A DNA stretch of 64,000 nucleotides from Halichoerus grypus (GCF_964656455.1 NC_135720.1:98902696-98966695), one strand, 5' to 3'; counted from the first letter of the stretch, positions 12,183 to 24,929 are shown. Notes: generated by a model from the sequence alone, not told the origin. Numbers and translations: made by a program.

Positions 12183-12924
12183 GATAGGATAGATGAACTT
12201 GGCATCTCAGAGTGTGGAGAAAAGAAAAACCAGTACCCAAAAAGAAGCAAAAGACATTAAGGACAAACACTGCTCCTTTATAATTTTGGTTAGGCGGGTC
12301 CTAAACAGTTGTAGAGACAGATAAACAACTTCCCCACTAACATCAAAAAATACCATCCACAGATGATTAAGTTTGCCTACAACATAAACAACGAAGCCAC
12401 AAACACATTCGGGGAAGCTCAAAAATATCAGCAATGTTATGATTAATCAAAATATTATTTTGACAAGTGTATTCATTCTCATTACCAAAAAACCAAAAAG
12501 GTGTGTAATATCTCATACACTCTCAAATTATTATAGTGACACATATATCCCTAAGCATTAGATTCCCTAGTTGTTTTCAAAAGTAAACAAACAAACAAAA
12601 ACAATGACAATGTGCATAACAAGTAATGCTTTCTTTCAAGAGACCTTCACTGTTAAATCTGATGTCTACCAATCTGGGAATGACCAGTGGCAGGATAATC
12701 CATTTCTTATCATTTTAAATTCTGTTAACAGTCTAATGATGGCTAGAACTGAAGAGACAGTGATATGACAATCTTTACAAGAAGTTCCACTGGAGATCAA
12801 ACCTATGTCTGATAACCAAGAACGTGTGATAACTTTGCTTTCACATACCTTCTTCTATCTTCCAGATTGGTAGTTCTCAATAGGCACGATATTATCACGA
12901 GGCAACTATACAAATCAAGCAAGC
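12183..12924. other. Intergenic, no gene
   Basis: Unique AT-rich sequence; nothing recognised. Confidence 0.7.
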
Positions 12925-13045
12925 ATTATGGCCTGGTAGTTAAGTGGAAGGTCTTGGGAATCACACAGACCTGCTTTAAAATCCATCTTTTGCCATTTAT
13001 TTAGCCCTGTTATCTAAGGAGATGTACTTAACTTCCCTAAGCCTA
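12925..13045 (+). repeat. MIR relic (5' part)
   Basis: 'ggcctggtagttaagtggaa', 'gggaatcacacagacctgct' and 'tgtacttaacttccctaagc' follow the MIR tRNA-related half. Confidence 0.75.
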
Positions 13046-13399
13046 GGGAACGATGAGGCAGACACATTTCACACATTTCAGAAGCCCCTCACAAGTCCTG
13101 GCAGGATCAAGCCCCAGTCGCTCCCCCCTCCCCCCACGTGACCAAACAATACTGCCTCTTATTGCATCTTTGAATTGGCTCTCCCGTTCCCTGTATCCCG
13201 TTCGCCTCTCCTGAATTCCAGCTCACTGAGATGAAAACCTCAAACCACCTCCATCCGAACTGTCACAGGCTCTTCTCTCAGGAGACCCCATCGAAGACAG
13301 TGCCCTAAAGTAGCTGAAGCCTGTGGACCCTAATTACAGAGTGAAGTAAAAAGTTTTCGGTTTCTTACCAAAGCAGACAGGTCCCCAAGGAAACAAGGT

Positions 13400-13760
13400 C
13401 CTTCTTCAACAGACTGGAAGGGAAAGAGCACTTCTGGCTTTGATACTTCTCATACCGTCTGGGACATTTTGTGTCCTCTCAGTGTGCCCCCGGTGACCAG
13501 CAGCACGTGCTCCATCCCCTTTCCGCGCCAGCGCCGTCCGGGGCGCCCCAGAAGCACGCAGCCACGCTGACGCATGCGCACACCTGGAGGGACAAGGCGA
13601 TAGACGCTCCACCGTAACTCAGGACCCACGGGGTCGGGAGGGAGCAGGAGAATGCGCACTTCTCTCATCTCTCAATTGTGCGTACTTAGTGACCGATTCT
13701 GTAACGCACCTCCTGATTGGCCTTCCCTCTTTCCTGGTTTTGCACCACCCAGTCGCTCCC
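13400..13760. promoter_or_regulatory. CpG-containing promoter-like patch in the gene desert
   Basis: CpG-rich text (CCGCGCCAGCGCCGTCCGGG near 13521) with an NRF1-like CGCATGCGCA (13571-13580) and an inverted CCAAT box CTGATTGGCC (13713-13722), surrounded by AT-rich DNA. These are features of housekeeping-type promoters. No exon is recognised, so it may start an unannotated non-coding RNA or be a retrocopy-derived or dead promoter. Confidence 0.4.
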
Positions 13761-14636
13761 TCTATTCTCTTGGGTTCGCTTCCCAAGATATATGACCCAT
13801 ACCAAGCTCTTTTCTCAGCCTCTTTAAGGGGGATCTAGGCAAAGAAAATGCCTGTCAGTAGATTAGACTACAACAAACACACCCCGGGAGAAGATCGTGG
13901 CCTCTGACTGTCCCAGAGGGTTGGCCTGTTAGACAACTGGATGGAGCTCTAAAATGGCCAGGCCCATCAAATGTCACAATTATTTAAAAATATATAGTAA
14001 AATGCCACATATAGCAAAAATCACAATTAACATTTCAAGCACAGCATTGGTGCCATACTCAAACGGTTTCATTTTATAATCGAGTTACATATGCCAGATT
14101 TATACTGAAGGCCTCCAGCAATCTGTGGACCAAAGTGCAAAGTCTCATCATAAGTGGCATTATTTTGGATGATCCCCAGCCTCAGTGAGATGTCATCCTT
14201 CCCATCTATTATCAAATCAAATCCCTACCCAGAGACCCATGTTTAAATGGAGTAAACAAGATACATAACTGAAAAAAAAATTGATATCAATATGATTCTA
14301 TAGATTTTGTAGTTTTCGTACAGTTATAATTAATATCAAAATGATATAAGCATAATAAAATCTTTAATCAAATGAGTTAGACAACAGTTCAACAATTTAA
14401 TGTTGAAATTAAAATAGAGAAAAAGTACAAAAAAGGATATGGTTTAGCAGGTAGTAGGTTCTATGTTACCTCTGAACCACTAATTGAAAGCCTCTCCGAA
14501 AAAGTAGTCCATGTTTATTTATAAGCCATAACCAACAGGAGTTGAATTAGTTTACACTCCTCAGGACAGAGATCTGTGGTCCTTTGGGAGAAAACTAGAA
14601 GGAGCAGGTGCTAATAAGAAACAAAAAGCTGGGGGA
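13760..14636. other. Intergenic, no gene
   Basis: Unique AT-rich sequence below the CpG patch. No exon, repeat family or regulatory motif recognised. Confidence 0.7.
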
Positions 14637-14850
14637 GGGGCACTTGGAGGGTGCAGTCAGTTAAGCGACCAACTCTTGGTTTCAGCTCAGGCTGTGATCT
14701 CAGGGTGGTGAGTCCGAGCCCTGTGTTGGGCTCCAGATTGAGCATGGGGTCTGCTTGAGATTCTCTTTCCCTCTCCCTCTGACCTTCCCACTCGTGCTCA
14801 CACTCTCTCCCTCTCTCTAATAAACAAATAAATCTTAAAAAAAAAAAAAA
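14637..14850 (+). mobile_element. Carnivore tRNA-Lys SINE, older subtype
   Basis: GGGCACTTGGAGGGTGCAGT head (damaged), CAACTCTTGGTTTCAGCTCA body, CT-rich middle and AAATAAATCTTAAAAA tail ending in an A-run. Confidence 0.88.
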
Positions 14851-15019
14851 ATGTGGAAGATGTTCAAAGTTCTGCCCACCAAGATGGAAATACAATACAA
14901 TTTGGAGCCCAATACAGCTCTACTGCTAATACACTACTTGATTCAACCATTGCTGAATGACATAACTCCTAGAACACATTCCTTTAATGTGAGTGCAATT
15001 TTTATTGGGAGGGATTGGC

Positions 15020-15041
15020 GGGGGGGGGGGGGGGGGGGGGG
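15020..15041 (+). repeat. 22-base G homopolymer
   Basis: Uninterrupted G-run, able to form G-quadruplexes and prone to length error in sequencing. Confidence 0.95.
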
Positions 15042-15074
15042 ATTTGCTAAACTAATATTGATTTGAATTATGTA

Positions 15075-15289
15075 ATTTGCCAAGTATTGTGCTAAGTCAT
15101 TTATATACTCCCTAATCATCTAACCATTCAGAATATTGCTATAAATATTATAAACCCATTTTGCAGATGAGAAAGCTAAAGCTTAGGTCTTAAGCAACTT
15201 TCACCAAGACCAAACAATTAGTTACAGGTAGAGTCAGACAGGCCTGTCTAACTCCAGGGTTACTGTTCTTTTTCACTACACAAGGCTGC
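15075..15289 (+). repeat. MIR relic
   Basis: 'cccattttgcagatgagaaa', 'ttaagcaactttcaccaaga' and 'cctgtctaactccagggtta' match MIR in order. Confidence 0.75.
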
Positions 15290-17005
15290 TCATCTTTCTT
15301 TTTGTTTGCATCAGGGCAAATTTATTGCCAAACTTCTCAAATGCATCACAATTTTCATCCATGGTGAAGTAAAATGTTTTCTCTACAAGAATGCTAGAAG
15401 TGTTATATGTAGCTCCTAGCTAAGTAGCAAGAACAATTATATGTTCCAATATTGACACGTACATTTAGAAATGTAGCTGTGTTTCTGAATTGAACTGAAT
15501 TACATAGAAATTGACTGGAATAGGCCTGACTTACCAATTTTTGAATATAAAGAATTTGGAATTAAAGAATTAAAACTTTTGATTTTATAAATTAAAGAAA
15601 TTCTTTGAAGAGGATATAATAGGCAGGACTGATATGTTTCCTTAAAAAAAGAAAAAACAAACACAAAAAGAAAGGCACCATTTCCAGACAGAGACTGAGC
15701 AGGGAATTAAATTTAAGCTCAAGGTCTTCAGTGATTCTTTCTAACTGTAAGACCACTCTCCAGAGAATGATCTAGAGGGCTCTCTACTCCGAGCAAATCT
15801 CTTTGGAGACAGCTCTGCATCTTCCTGCTCAGCTTCTTCCCTTTCTAAAAATGTCTCAGCTTGTCTTTGAAATATTTGTGACATTAAAATGCAATTCTGC
15901 CTTTCCTCTTTCCTTTTCTCTGAACAGTAGTCGGTAATTACTCCCTCTACCACCACCCAGAAACCCCTAGAATGTCTGCATGTATAATGTATCATGCATG
16001 TGCTCAACAGAATATGTTTTTTCTGTATAGAGAAAGCCTTGAAAATCTGACAAAGTCTTCAAGTTTCTCTAACAGAATTTTAAGCACAGAATCTTTTTTT
16101 CTGCATTTAATATTGACTCCAGGCATCTTCCGTGGCTTTAAAGTCTACAAATTATTATTCAATTTACATTCTTAGGGTTACATGAATGCCAGTTCCTCTC
16201 AGGCATTGTGGTTGGCTTGTCCTGGGATACTTGAGTTGCTTTACCCCCATTCCTCTTGCAAACTTAGTCGAGACTTTTAAAGTTCATGATTTTTATTAAC
16301 CTCTTGGAAGTTATGTTTCACAGAGTACCTCATCCCTGCTCTGGAGTTCTAGGGTTACAAAGTCACGTGCATCACTGACAGAAGCAACTTTGCTTTGGAT
16401 GTTATGCCACTTGGGAAAACTCCAGATAGAGGAGAATTTATCACAATAATAATATAGTATGAAGTTATTTGCAAAGAAATATATTACCAGATAAATATCC
16501 AGCATGGATATCAGGGTGGATTAGTCCTGCATGCCATTTAAAGAAAGAAAACTACTTTGTAATAGGAAAATTATTTTTATATCTCTGATCTCACCTGCTG
16601 CATTTCCCTTCCATTCTGCTGATAATTTCATACACTTTTATGAAGAGCAATTCCAGACTCCATTATTGTTCCAAGCTCTGACATTCTCATAGAAAATGAA
16701 AAACGGCCATAACCTTCCCTCCTGCTCATAAAGTCCTAGAAAAGGTGGATCAGACCAGAGAATCTTCTGACTTAGGGTGAATTTTTTATTCTTTTACATA
16801 AATGCCCCAGGCAGGAATAAGGAAGAAGTATTTCAAACCCAATTCCAAATATTTCCCTTGGAATGGCTCCCTGAGAAGAATGGAGCGGCTACCAATTAGC
16901 ATATCTGTAGATCTCCTGAACAAACTCAGTAATATTTTCATTAATAAGTTGACTGAACAGAGCCCCAGCTGTCACCTGGGCACATACCCTAACAGGAGAA
17001 TTAAA
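15290..17005. other. Intergenic, no gene
   Basis: Unique AT-rich sequence. An 88-codon minus-strand ORF at 15741-16007 has protein-like composition (charged EREEAEQEDAELSPKRF) but no recognised family and no splice or retrocopy context. Confidence 0.65.
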
Positions 17006-17030
17006 AAAATAAAATAAAATAAAATAAAGA
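17006..17030 (+). repeat. (AAAAT)n repeat
   Basis: AATAAAATAAAATAAAATAA. Confidence 0.9.
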
Positions 17031-17069
17031 GGGAAAGAAAGCCAAATGATTATTATTTCTTAAAATGCC

Positions 17070-17275
17070 TTTGTGAGGCATGGTGTCACTGAGCTAAAAG
17101 GGCCTATGAAGTCCAATTGGTCTACCTTCGCTCTCTCCTTTTACAGGTGAAGAAACTAAGGCCTGAGGAACTTAGGATAGGTGTTCAAGTTCACGTGGCT
17201 ACATAGTGACAGAGCCAGCACTAGGGCTCAAATAGCTTGACCACCGATCTAGGGTTCTTCTCACACTGATAAAAG
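17070..17275 (+). repeat. MIR relic
   Basis: 'ccttttacaggtgaagaaac', 'taaggcctgaggaacttagg' and 'gacagagccagcactagggc' are the MIR core and 3' part. Confidence 0.75.
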
Positions 17276-17444
17276 TAATCTCTAATATGCTATTCCATTA
17301 TTTTCATAGTTTATAGATTTAACATAGTTGAATTGTTTTTTCTCAAGGGCTAAGTTATGCCTGTTGATCACATATCATTGTTCTTTCAGATATTCACTGA
17401 AACAACTGTAATGTCACTAAAATAGAAATGTCGTGGCCCCATTT

Positions 17445-18350
17445 CCTTTTTTTTCTTTTTTATCTAAAATGTGTTTATCGGATGGTTTCCCACTCATCTT
17501 GATACAGGGGGCTTTTAGTGCTGCTTCTGTGTGAAGGCATGCCCTCCTCTAAGCCTTGGTTTTCCTTCTGCAGCCAACACACAGAACTGCTAATGGGCAT
17601 GGCTCCTGAGAGGGGTGGTTTTATAGCATTGTGGGTGTTTCACATGCGCCAAGTAGGAATTTGTGTACTGCACTAGGTCCTTCTTCTCGTGTTTCCTCTT
17701 CTCCTGTTCTGGAGGGATGGGAGGTGTAGGAGATCCTCTGTGAGAGGGATGTTCTCTTGGGGAGGTCATCGCTGCCGAAAAGAGAGGGGTCCCATTTTCT
17801 TGAGGAGGAACTGCTGACATCACAATCATAAGGCGTACTCTGTACTCTCTCCCAAATTCGCCCATTAAGGAAATGAAATGACATGTTGGACCATAACAGC
17901 ACTAGTTTTCATTGCTTCGTACTGCTCTTTCATGATCTCATGGAAGCAGCATGTTTCCTCTTTTATCATGTCTTCGTTTTTGTGCATTATCCTTGACCTG
18001 TAACAGGCATGCTTTTCCTATTAAAACAAGTTGATTCTTATACAAGACTTCCTTGCTGAGCAACAAAAAATAAAGACTCATATTCAAGAATGTTCGAACG
18101 TCTCTTGAATGTACGAGCATTAGAATAGATAGGAAGGGGCAGACACGGTGCCATGAACGTCTTTGGAGACTCCCTGAGAGTTCATCAGGCCTCACAGCAG
18201 CCCAATTTGGGGAGCCCATTTCAGAGGAACCAGGGAAAAAAACAAAATGAAGATGGCTCAATGAAAGAAAAACTACTAATTGAGACAAGTTATAGTGTTT
18301 TGCACTACCATTGAAAGCCTTTGCAAGGAAAAGGAAAGGGCTGACAGGCA
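17445..18350 (-). pseudogene. Possible decayed retrocopy of an unidentified mRNA
   Basis: Long stretches in different minus-strand frames read like protein (at 17590-17902 and 17938-18351) and are broken by frame changes and stops. Its low-coordinate end runs into an A-rich tract on the minus strand (AAAAAAGAAAAAAAAGG near 17446-17463), as expected of an old poly(A) tail. I do not recognise the parent gene, and no target duplication was found. It could be chance ORFs in unique DNA. Confidence 0.3.
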
Positions 18351-18603
18351 AATCAATGTATGATGCACCCCAACGTAAGCCAAAAATAACCTTTTACCCC
18401 AGATAGGTTCCCTACTCAGAGTTGCCCAGGGCACGTCGAGTGGCCACTGCTCCCTACCTCCAGAGAGCCTGTGACAAGAGGGAAAAGCCAACCAACCACA
18501 GTACTCTCCTGACTCTGTCAAGTACCCTCCAAAATAGTACCAGCTTTAAATTCCAATATTCCTAGAACATCTGAAACTCAGGTTGGGATCAAAATAGGCC
18601 ACT

Positions 18604-18713
18604 ACCAGAGGTGGCTCAGTTGGTGGAGCATGCAACTCTTGATCTCAGGGGTGTAAGTTCGAGCCCCATGTTGGGTATAGAAATTACTTAAAAATAAAAT
18701 CTTAAAAAAAACC
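18604..18713 (+). mobile_element. Short carnivore tRNA-Lys SINE
   Basis: 'gaggtggctcagttggtgga' head, 'cgagccccatgttgggtata' then 'cttaaaaataaaatcttaaa'. It lacks the CT-rich middle, so it is the short subtype. Confidence 0.85.
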
Positions 18714-18799
18714 TCTAAATAAATGAATGAATCAATCAATCAATTTGCTCATACTAGAAGGAAACATCAATTTGGTCTCCAGGTTTAAAAGTAAAGGGG

Positions 18800-19019
18800 G
18801 TTGGGACACCTGGGCATCTCAGATGGTTGAGCGTCCAACTCTTGGTTTCAGTCCGGTAGTGGTCTTGGGTTGGGGGGTCATGGGGTCGGGCCCCGTGTGG
18901 GGCTCTACACTTGGCACGGAGTCTGCTCAAGATTCTTTACCCCCTCCCCTCCTCCCCCAGTACCCCGCTCGTGTGGGCTCTCTCTCTCTAAAATAAATGA
19001 TTAAATAAAATCTTTTTTA
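18800..19019 (+). mobile_element. Carnivore tRNA-Lys SINE, older subtype
   Basis: GGACACCTGGGCATCTCAGA head and AAATAAAATCTTTTTT tail. Exact duplication AAAAGTAAAGGGG at 18787-18799 and 19020-19032. Confidence 0.93.
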
Positions 19020-19042
19020 AAAAGTAAAGGGGATTATCTCAG

Positions 19043-19415
19043 GGAGTATCTTAGCTCAGCCTGCTATAACAAAAATAGCTAGGACTGTGTGGCTTATAAA
19101 CAACAGAAATTCATTTCTCGGAGTCCTGAAGCCTGGAAGTCTAAGATCATGATGCCAGCATGGGTCAGGTTCTGGTGAGATTCTTCCAGGATACAGACTG
19201 CTCACCTCTCCTTATATTCTCCCACGGCCAAGAGCAGAAAGGGGAAACAATGACTCTTATGAGGGCGTTAATCCCCCTGTCCATAAGGGCTCCACTCTTG
19301 TGACCTCCTTGAATCCTAATTATCTCCCAAACACTCCACGTCCTGATAATATCATATAGGGAGGGGGGTTGTGTTTCAACATAGGGGGAGTGTTCACTCA
19401 ATTATGCCAATGTAA
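19043..19415 (-). mobile_element. MaLR (MLT1/MST-type) solo LTR
   Basis: 'gtgtggcttataaacaacag', 'gaagcctggaagtctaagat' and 'taagggctccactcttgtga' are the inverted MaLR LTR in order. It is an old endogenous-retrovirus-like LTR with no internal genes. Confidence 0.85.
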
Positions 19416-21152
19416 TATGAAGTTTAAAGTACTTCAAATGAACTTAACCTTCTTAGTCACTTGAGTTCTTTGGGCAAAAGGGAAATCTCAGGAAATAAAT
19501 TATTACTCTTTGGGAAGAAAATATACCATTTAGTATTTCTTTGGATTTCATTACATTTCTGTCCATGCTGTTTACTTCAGTTTTAAAACATGGCCAGATA
19601 CATCTTTATTAGCCACTTTAATCTGGTAAGACTTCAGATGTTGCCCATTATCTGCTCCAATTTGAAATGCTCTCACTTGTGCTTGTCAGTGTAGACAGAA
19701 CTCTATCAATAAAAGTTTTTCTTTCTCTCTTTTTTTAATGCATTTGCACCTCTAGGACAGAAACTCTAAAGTATTCTATGACTACCATAGAAAAAATAAT
19801 AAAATTAAGATATGATATGACTAATATCATATTACCAAAACCTAAAAAAAGGAAATATGTTGTACCAAATTTCAACCATTTTACCATGTTCTGTATTTAA
19901 ATTAAAAAATGATATCTGTGAATTCTAATAGTTTCCAAATTACCCTTTGATGACAGACTTCAGAGACTGAATCAATTGGATTTTAGTAGCAGTAGGGAGT
20001 GAGATGCTGTGTTAATAGGAACAGTAAAGTGGTCCCTTCCTTTAACAACATCCTCTCCTTTTAACTTAGTGCCAAATAAACACAACTCCTGGAATGAAGA
20101 TTTAATAGGGGAAAAAAAGGGAAATTTTCCCAACAAATAATAACAGCAGCACTTAAAGCACATGAGGAATTAAGATACATCTCTGCCACCAGATTAGTAA
20201 TGAATAAATAGGGCCCCCTAATTTTTACTGTGCTTGCAGTAAAACAGACCACACAGGACTCCTCTTGTGGAATCTGAGAGTAGTGCTTTAAAATTCTTAC
20301 ATGGCTTTAGCACCTGTGATGACTTAGGATGTTCAGGGATGTCTAAAGGAAAAGGTACTCAGCATTTTCTTATACATATAGTTAAAAATAATTTCTTGAC
20401 TGTTAGCTACTGTGACCCAGAGGACAGCTTCAGGCCCAAACACCAGGGGTATTATTCTCTACTCACTTATTACCTACATTAGCTTTTTTTTAATGTGACT
20501 CATCAATTACCCCTATATAAATTCATCCTCCAGCACTGATGATTGATATAAATGTTCCCCATCCATGATAACATAATTTACAGTACTAACTTCCTTTCAT
20601 CTACAATTCTGCATAGGTTTTTTGACTCGTACTAAGATCCCACATCACTTTAATTTTTCATATTGAATTCATTTCAAGAGCTGCACCCCGGGATCCCCTC
20701 ACATGACATCTCATTTTCAGGACAATCTGTAAACACTATGGCAATCTGTAAGCCAGCCTGATAGGAGGTTATGTTTATTGAGACCCCAAGGAACTGCCAG
20801 TGCTGAAGGGAGAATCTTCGCCTGTTACTGCCCCCACATTAGCTTCTGCTAATGGCTGTATTCTGACGGATGCTGGTATAGAGCTAACTCAGACTCAACA
20901 GAAATCACTCTTGGGTAGAGGCTTGGATAGTTGTACAACCTTTAATTCTCCAGGAACAAGGCAGGGATCAGGGTGGTTATACAGAAGCAGAAACACCCCA
21001 CTTTCCCCTTCCCAACCCCCAAATTCCCACTGGCATTGTACTATACTGTGTCCTATGCTATGATGGAAATTTGACAGTAAAGAATTTACTGTGGGAGACC
21101 CACAGATTCTGTGCATTTGCCACTTTTTTCCCCCTCTAGTTCCACTCAAAAC
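19416..21152. other. Intergenic, no gene
   Basis: AT-rich sequence without recognised features. The text at 20.7-21.1 kb has a different, less AT-rich character and may be an old repeat that I cannot name. Confidence 0.7.
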
Positions 21153-21165
21153 CTGCTAGTTTTTT

Positions 21166-21349
21166 TTTTTTTTTTTGGTTTTTTTTGGATTTCTCACTAC
21201 TTTATTTTTTTTAATTTTATTTTATTATGTTATGTTAATCCCCATTTATTACATCATTAGTTTTTGATGTAGTGTTCCATGATTCATTGTTTGTGTATAA
21301 CACCCAGTGCTCCATTCAATACATGACCTCTTTAATACCCATCACCAGG
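21166..21349 (-). mobile_element. Carnivore LINE-1 3' end fragment
   Basis: Same L1 3' UTR as the 27.7-kb copy ('cattagtttttgatgtagtg', 'cccagtgctccattcaatac'), inverted. Target duplication CTGCTAGTTTTTT at 21153-21165 and 21350-21362. Confidence 0.9.
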
Positions 21350-21362
21350 CTGCTAGTTTTTT

Positions 21363-22048
21363 AAAAAGAGCTATGCTTTTATAGATTGTAATCTGAATCT
21401 AGGACCTACGTCACGGGAAAACCCACTGAAATCGCTGGGAAGCATGTATATATGACATATTTAAGTGTCCATAAACAGTTAAACAGCAAAAGCCTGTCAA
21501 GGCAGCCAGAGAACAGCTTTTAACCAAAGGCTGTTGATGTCATGGGGTTGGGGGCAGGGGGGGTCCTTGATAGCAAAACACAGGAAACAGCAATAAAGTA
21601 AATGACTTCTGAGTGGTGGGGGAAACAATTTTTTAACTAGTGCTCAGCCTGAAGTTTGTTCTATTTCCCACCCCTAAAAGCCAATAGAGACTTCAAAACC
21701 TCTTCATCGCTACTACAAAGGAAAGATATTTTTATCTAGGCAGCTATGGAAGAACTATACAATTACTGATTGGGGAGCTAATCACATTTCCAGCATTAAC
21801 ATGAATCCATATAGCAAAAGATAGGAAGTAAATAGCTACAGCCATGAAAATCAGTACATAAGGAGTTTGCATTTCAAATACTAAAACAAATACTAATACA
21901 AAACTTTGTTGTGGCAGATTGAGAGACTAAGAATTCTCCACCATTCGTATATCAGCCCTGACACAAGTATATTGTGCCTATATTGGCCACTGTAAAAGGG
22001 AATGCATCAACATGGGGCATGCGTGGATCAATGGGACATCAGGTGATT

Positions 22049-22092
<44 letters not shown>

Positions 22093-22744
22093 CTAATGGC
22101 TGGACCTGACCCTGGGCAGAGATGTTTCCCTAGCCCTATCTGCTGCTTCTCATGGATTTGGTGAGAAGAAACTGAGAGATAACATAAAACTATAATATCA
22201 TTATTTCCAAATATAACTTAGAGTTTGTTTCATCTCTAGCTGTGCTTACATTCATGATTTAGTAAGCACATCTAATTCATTCTATTATGAGCATTTAATT
22301 GTCCTTCATTATTGTAATCTTTCTAAAGAATCTTTATAAATACTTTAAATAACTCCATTTGATCATTTTTAAAGAGAGGAAACTCTACTAAAATGTCCCA
22401 AATTAGGTTTTCAATCAAGACCTTTATATCCAGGGAAGCATGTTAAACAAAATGATGTCTGTTCTAGGTCTAGCCCTGTGTGAATATATCTTATATTATA
22501 CCTTTACGTGGAGGACATGCTATTATTTAACATATTACAAATGGATGAGCTATGTTGTCTGACCAACGGGAATCTTCAAAACTGACTGTCTGAACTTACA
22601 GAAATATGACATTATCTAAGCCTGTTGCTCTTACTCACCAGTGAGAGCTGCTAATTACCAGTTGTGGAAACACAGCCCAAATGCATAATTCAATTTCCTC
22701 TCCAACAGAAGGAAATTTTCTCTGAAAAGAAAATGTTTTCTCTA
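21363..22744. other. Intergenic, no gene
   Basis: Unique AT-rich sequence apart from the CA repeat at 22050-22089. Confidence 0.75.
22050..22089 (+). repeat. (CA)n microsatellite
   Basis: Pure AC dinucleotide run of about 20 units, the cleanest in the window and likely polymorphic. Confidence 0.97.
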
Positions 22745-23500
22745 CTTTTTAAAAACTTTTTATGTAGAAATATTATCAAACTCACGCAAGTATTACAAAA
22801 ATAGAACCAAGAACTTCTGTATTCACCTAGATTCATTTCTACCACATTTGTTACCTTTCTCCCTCTCTCCTTCGCTCTTTCTCTCCTGAACTATTTGACA
22901 AGGAGTTGCACATACCGCATCCCTATATCACAGTACAATTACAAAATGGCAAAACTTGACATTGATGCAATACTACTTTCTAACATGGCAATCATATTTA
23001 AATTTCATCAGTTTCCTCAATAAATCCTTATAGCAATTTTTTCTTTGATCCAGTTCCTAACATAGGATCATAATTTGCATTTGGTTGCATGTCTCTTTAG
23101 TCTTATCCAATCTGAAAGAGTTCCTTGGCCATTCTTCATCTTTCACGACACTGATACTTTTGAAGAGCACATACCACTTGTTATGTATATGGCCCCTATA
23201 TTTGGATTTATAGGATGTGTCCTTGTGATCGAATTCAGATTATGCCCCTCTCCTTTTTTTTTGCAAGAAGTCAAAGTACATAGTGACAACCTAAGTGACA
23301 TTTTCTTCTCCATGTATCACATCAGAAGGCACAAAACACTGGTTAAGATGGTGCTAACCAGGTTTCTCCAATGATATGTTAAGAGTCTCCCCTGACTTTC
23401 CCCATTCATTTTCAGTTCAATAACAACTCCATCCCATTCTCCAAGGTGCAAAGAAAACGTCGGTAGAAATATTTCTCCTATATCCAAACAGAAAATAAGT
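22745..23500. mobile_element. Old LINE-1 (L1M-type) 3' fragment
   Basis: Ordered words 'caagtattacaaaaatagaa', 'tttggttgcatgtctcttta' and 'gtgctaaccaggtttctcca' belong to an ancient L1 untranslated region. Diverged, no coding. Family and strand not certain. Confidence 0.55.
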
Positions 23501-23584
23501 TGATATCATCCTTTATACTTTGATTAAAAATCATTCATGCTATGTACTGTTTTACCTCTGTATTTGTTTTAAAATCTTAAATTT

Positions 23585-23787
23585 ACAGGACGCCTGGGTG
23601 GCTCAGTCATTAAGTGTCTGCCTTCGGCTCAGGTCATGATCCTAGGATCCTGGGATCGAGCCCTGCATCGGGCTCCCTGCTCCGCGGGAAGCCTGCTTCT
23701 CCCTCTCCCACTCCCCCTGCTTGTGTTCCCTCTCTCGCTGTCTCTCTCTGTCAAATAAATAAATAAAATCTTAAAAAATAATAAAAT
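23585..23787 (+). mobile_element. Carnivore tRNA-Lys SINE, younger subtype
   Basis: GACGCCTGGGTGGCTCAGTC head, GCCTTCGGCTCAGGTCATGA, CTGCTTCTCCCTCTCCCACT and AAATAAATAAATAAAATCTT tail. Exact duplication AAAATCTTAAATTT at 23571-23584 and 23788-23801. Most informative copy for placing the host among arctoid carnivores. Confidence 0.96.
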
Positions 23788-23801
23788 AAAATCTTAAATT
23801 T

Positions 23802-24884
23802 CCAATAGAGAATTGAAGAACTTTGGTGTGAAGAAAATTTCTGGCATGATAAAGCAAGTAGAAGAGATATTTAGGAGGAAGGACGCCTTCTCTTGCCTCA
23901 GTCTTATTAAATGTCTGCCTAACTCTAATGTAAACATAATACTTTAGGGTCCTAAATATCAGGCTTTTGGTGAGAAAGAAAAATGGCATTAGTAGCCATT
24001 TCATTTGCTCATTCCTTAATTCAGTCTTTATTTCTTCTTTCTGTCTATCTTACTTTCCTTTCTATCCCTGTATTTCTATCATTCATTCCTTCCTTGGATA
24101 ATCATTCAACCTATTCTTTGTCTTCCTGTGCTCCAAACTCCTAATGGTTAGATGCCAAAAAGCAGAGATATTTCTCAAAAATCAGTGCCCTCTATTTCTC
24201 CTCTACTTCTACCCTTGACCTGACATACAACCCCTCCTTAGGAACTGGATAATTGGACACACACACACACACTTACAAGTCATTTAATTCATTATTTCAC
24301 TATTCACCTAAATTTTTATAGTCAAATTGATAAGTGTGTATTTTCTGTTACAATTTAGAGGACTCTAGCATAGTAGGATGTCTGTTGCCCGCTAGAAGAC
24401 TTCCAGAGAATCAGCTGAGAATCTCTTCATTCCTTGTTACTGGGCAAGCCTATTAATTTTCAAACCTGCTTTATTTGACCAACCCTATGAGGTCCATAAT
24501 ATTCCAGGGAACTTGGGAGAGATCGAATGAAACAGAATTTGTGAAGGCACACTATAAAATGTAAAAAACTAAACAAACATAAACTATCGTTTTCATGATC
24601 CTTTCAACAAAAGATTTTTCTTCAAGTTTGCTTAAAGCCCCAATCTAATACCCATGCTTATACACTGGTTCTGAAGATATTAATTAAAAGAAAAAAGATG
24701 TCTCAATTGGAATGATAAAATTTCAAGATACTAAAAGGACACTGGATTTCCTCTGTGTATATCCTGGGAGCCCTACAACCGAAAATGAAGATTTGATTGG
24801 CTCAGTGACTCTATTTAAAGGAGGAGAAGAGGAAGAAGGAAATGGAGAAGAGCAATTTATATATCTGTATGTTTATCTTCATTT

Positions 24885-24929
<45 letters not shown>

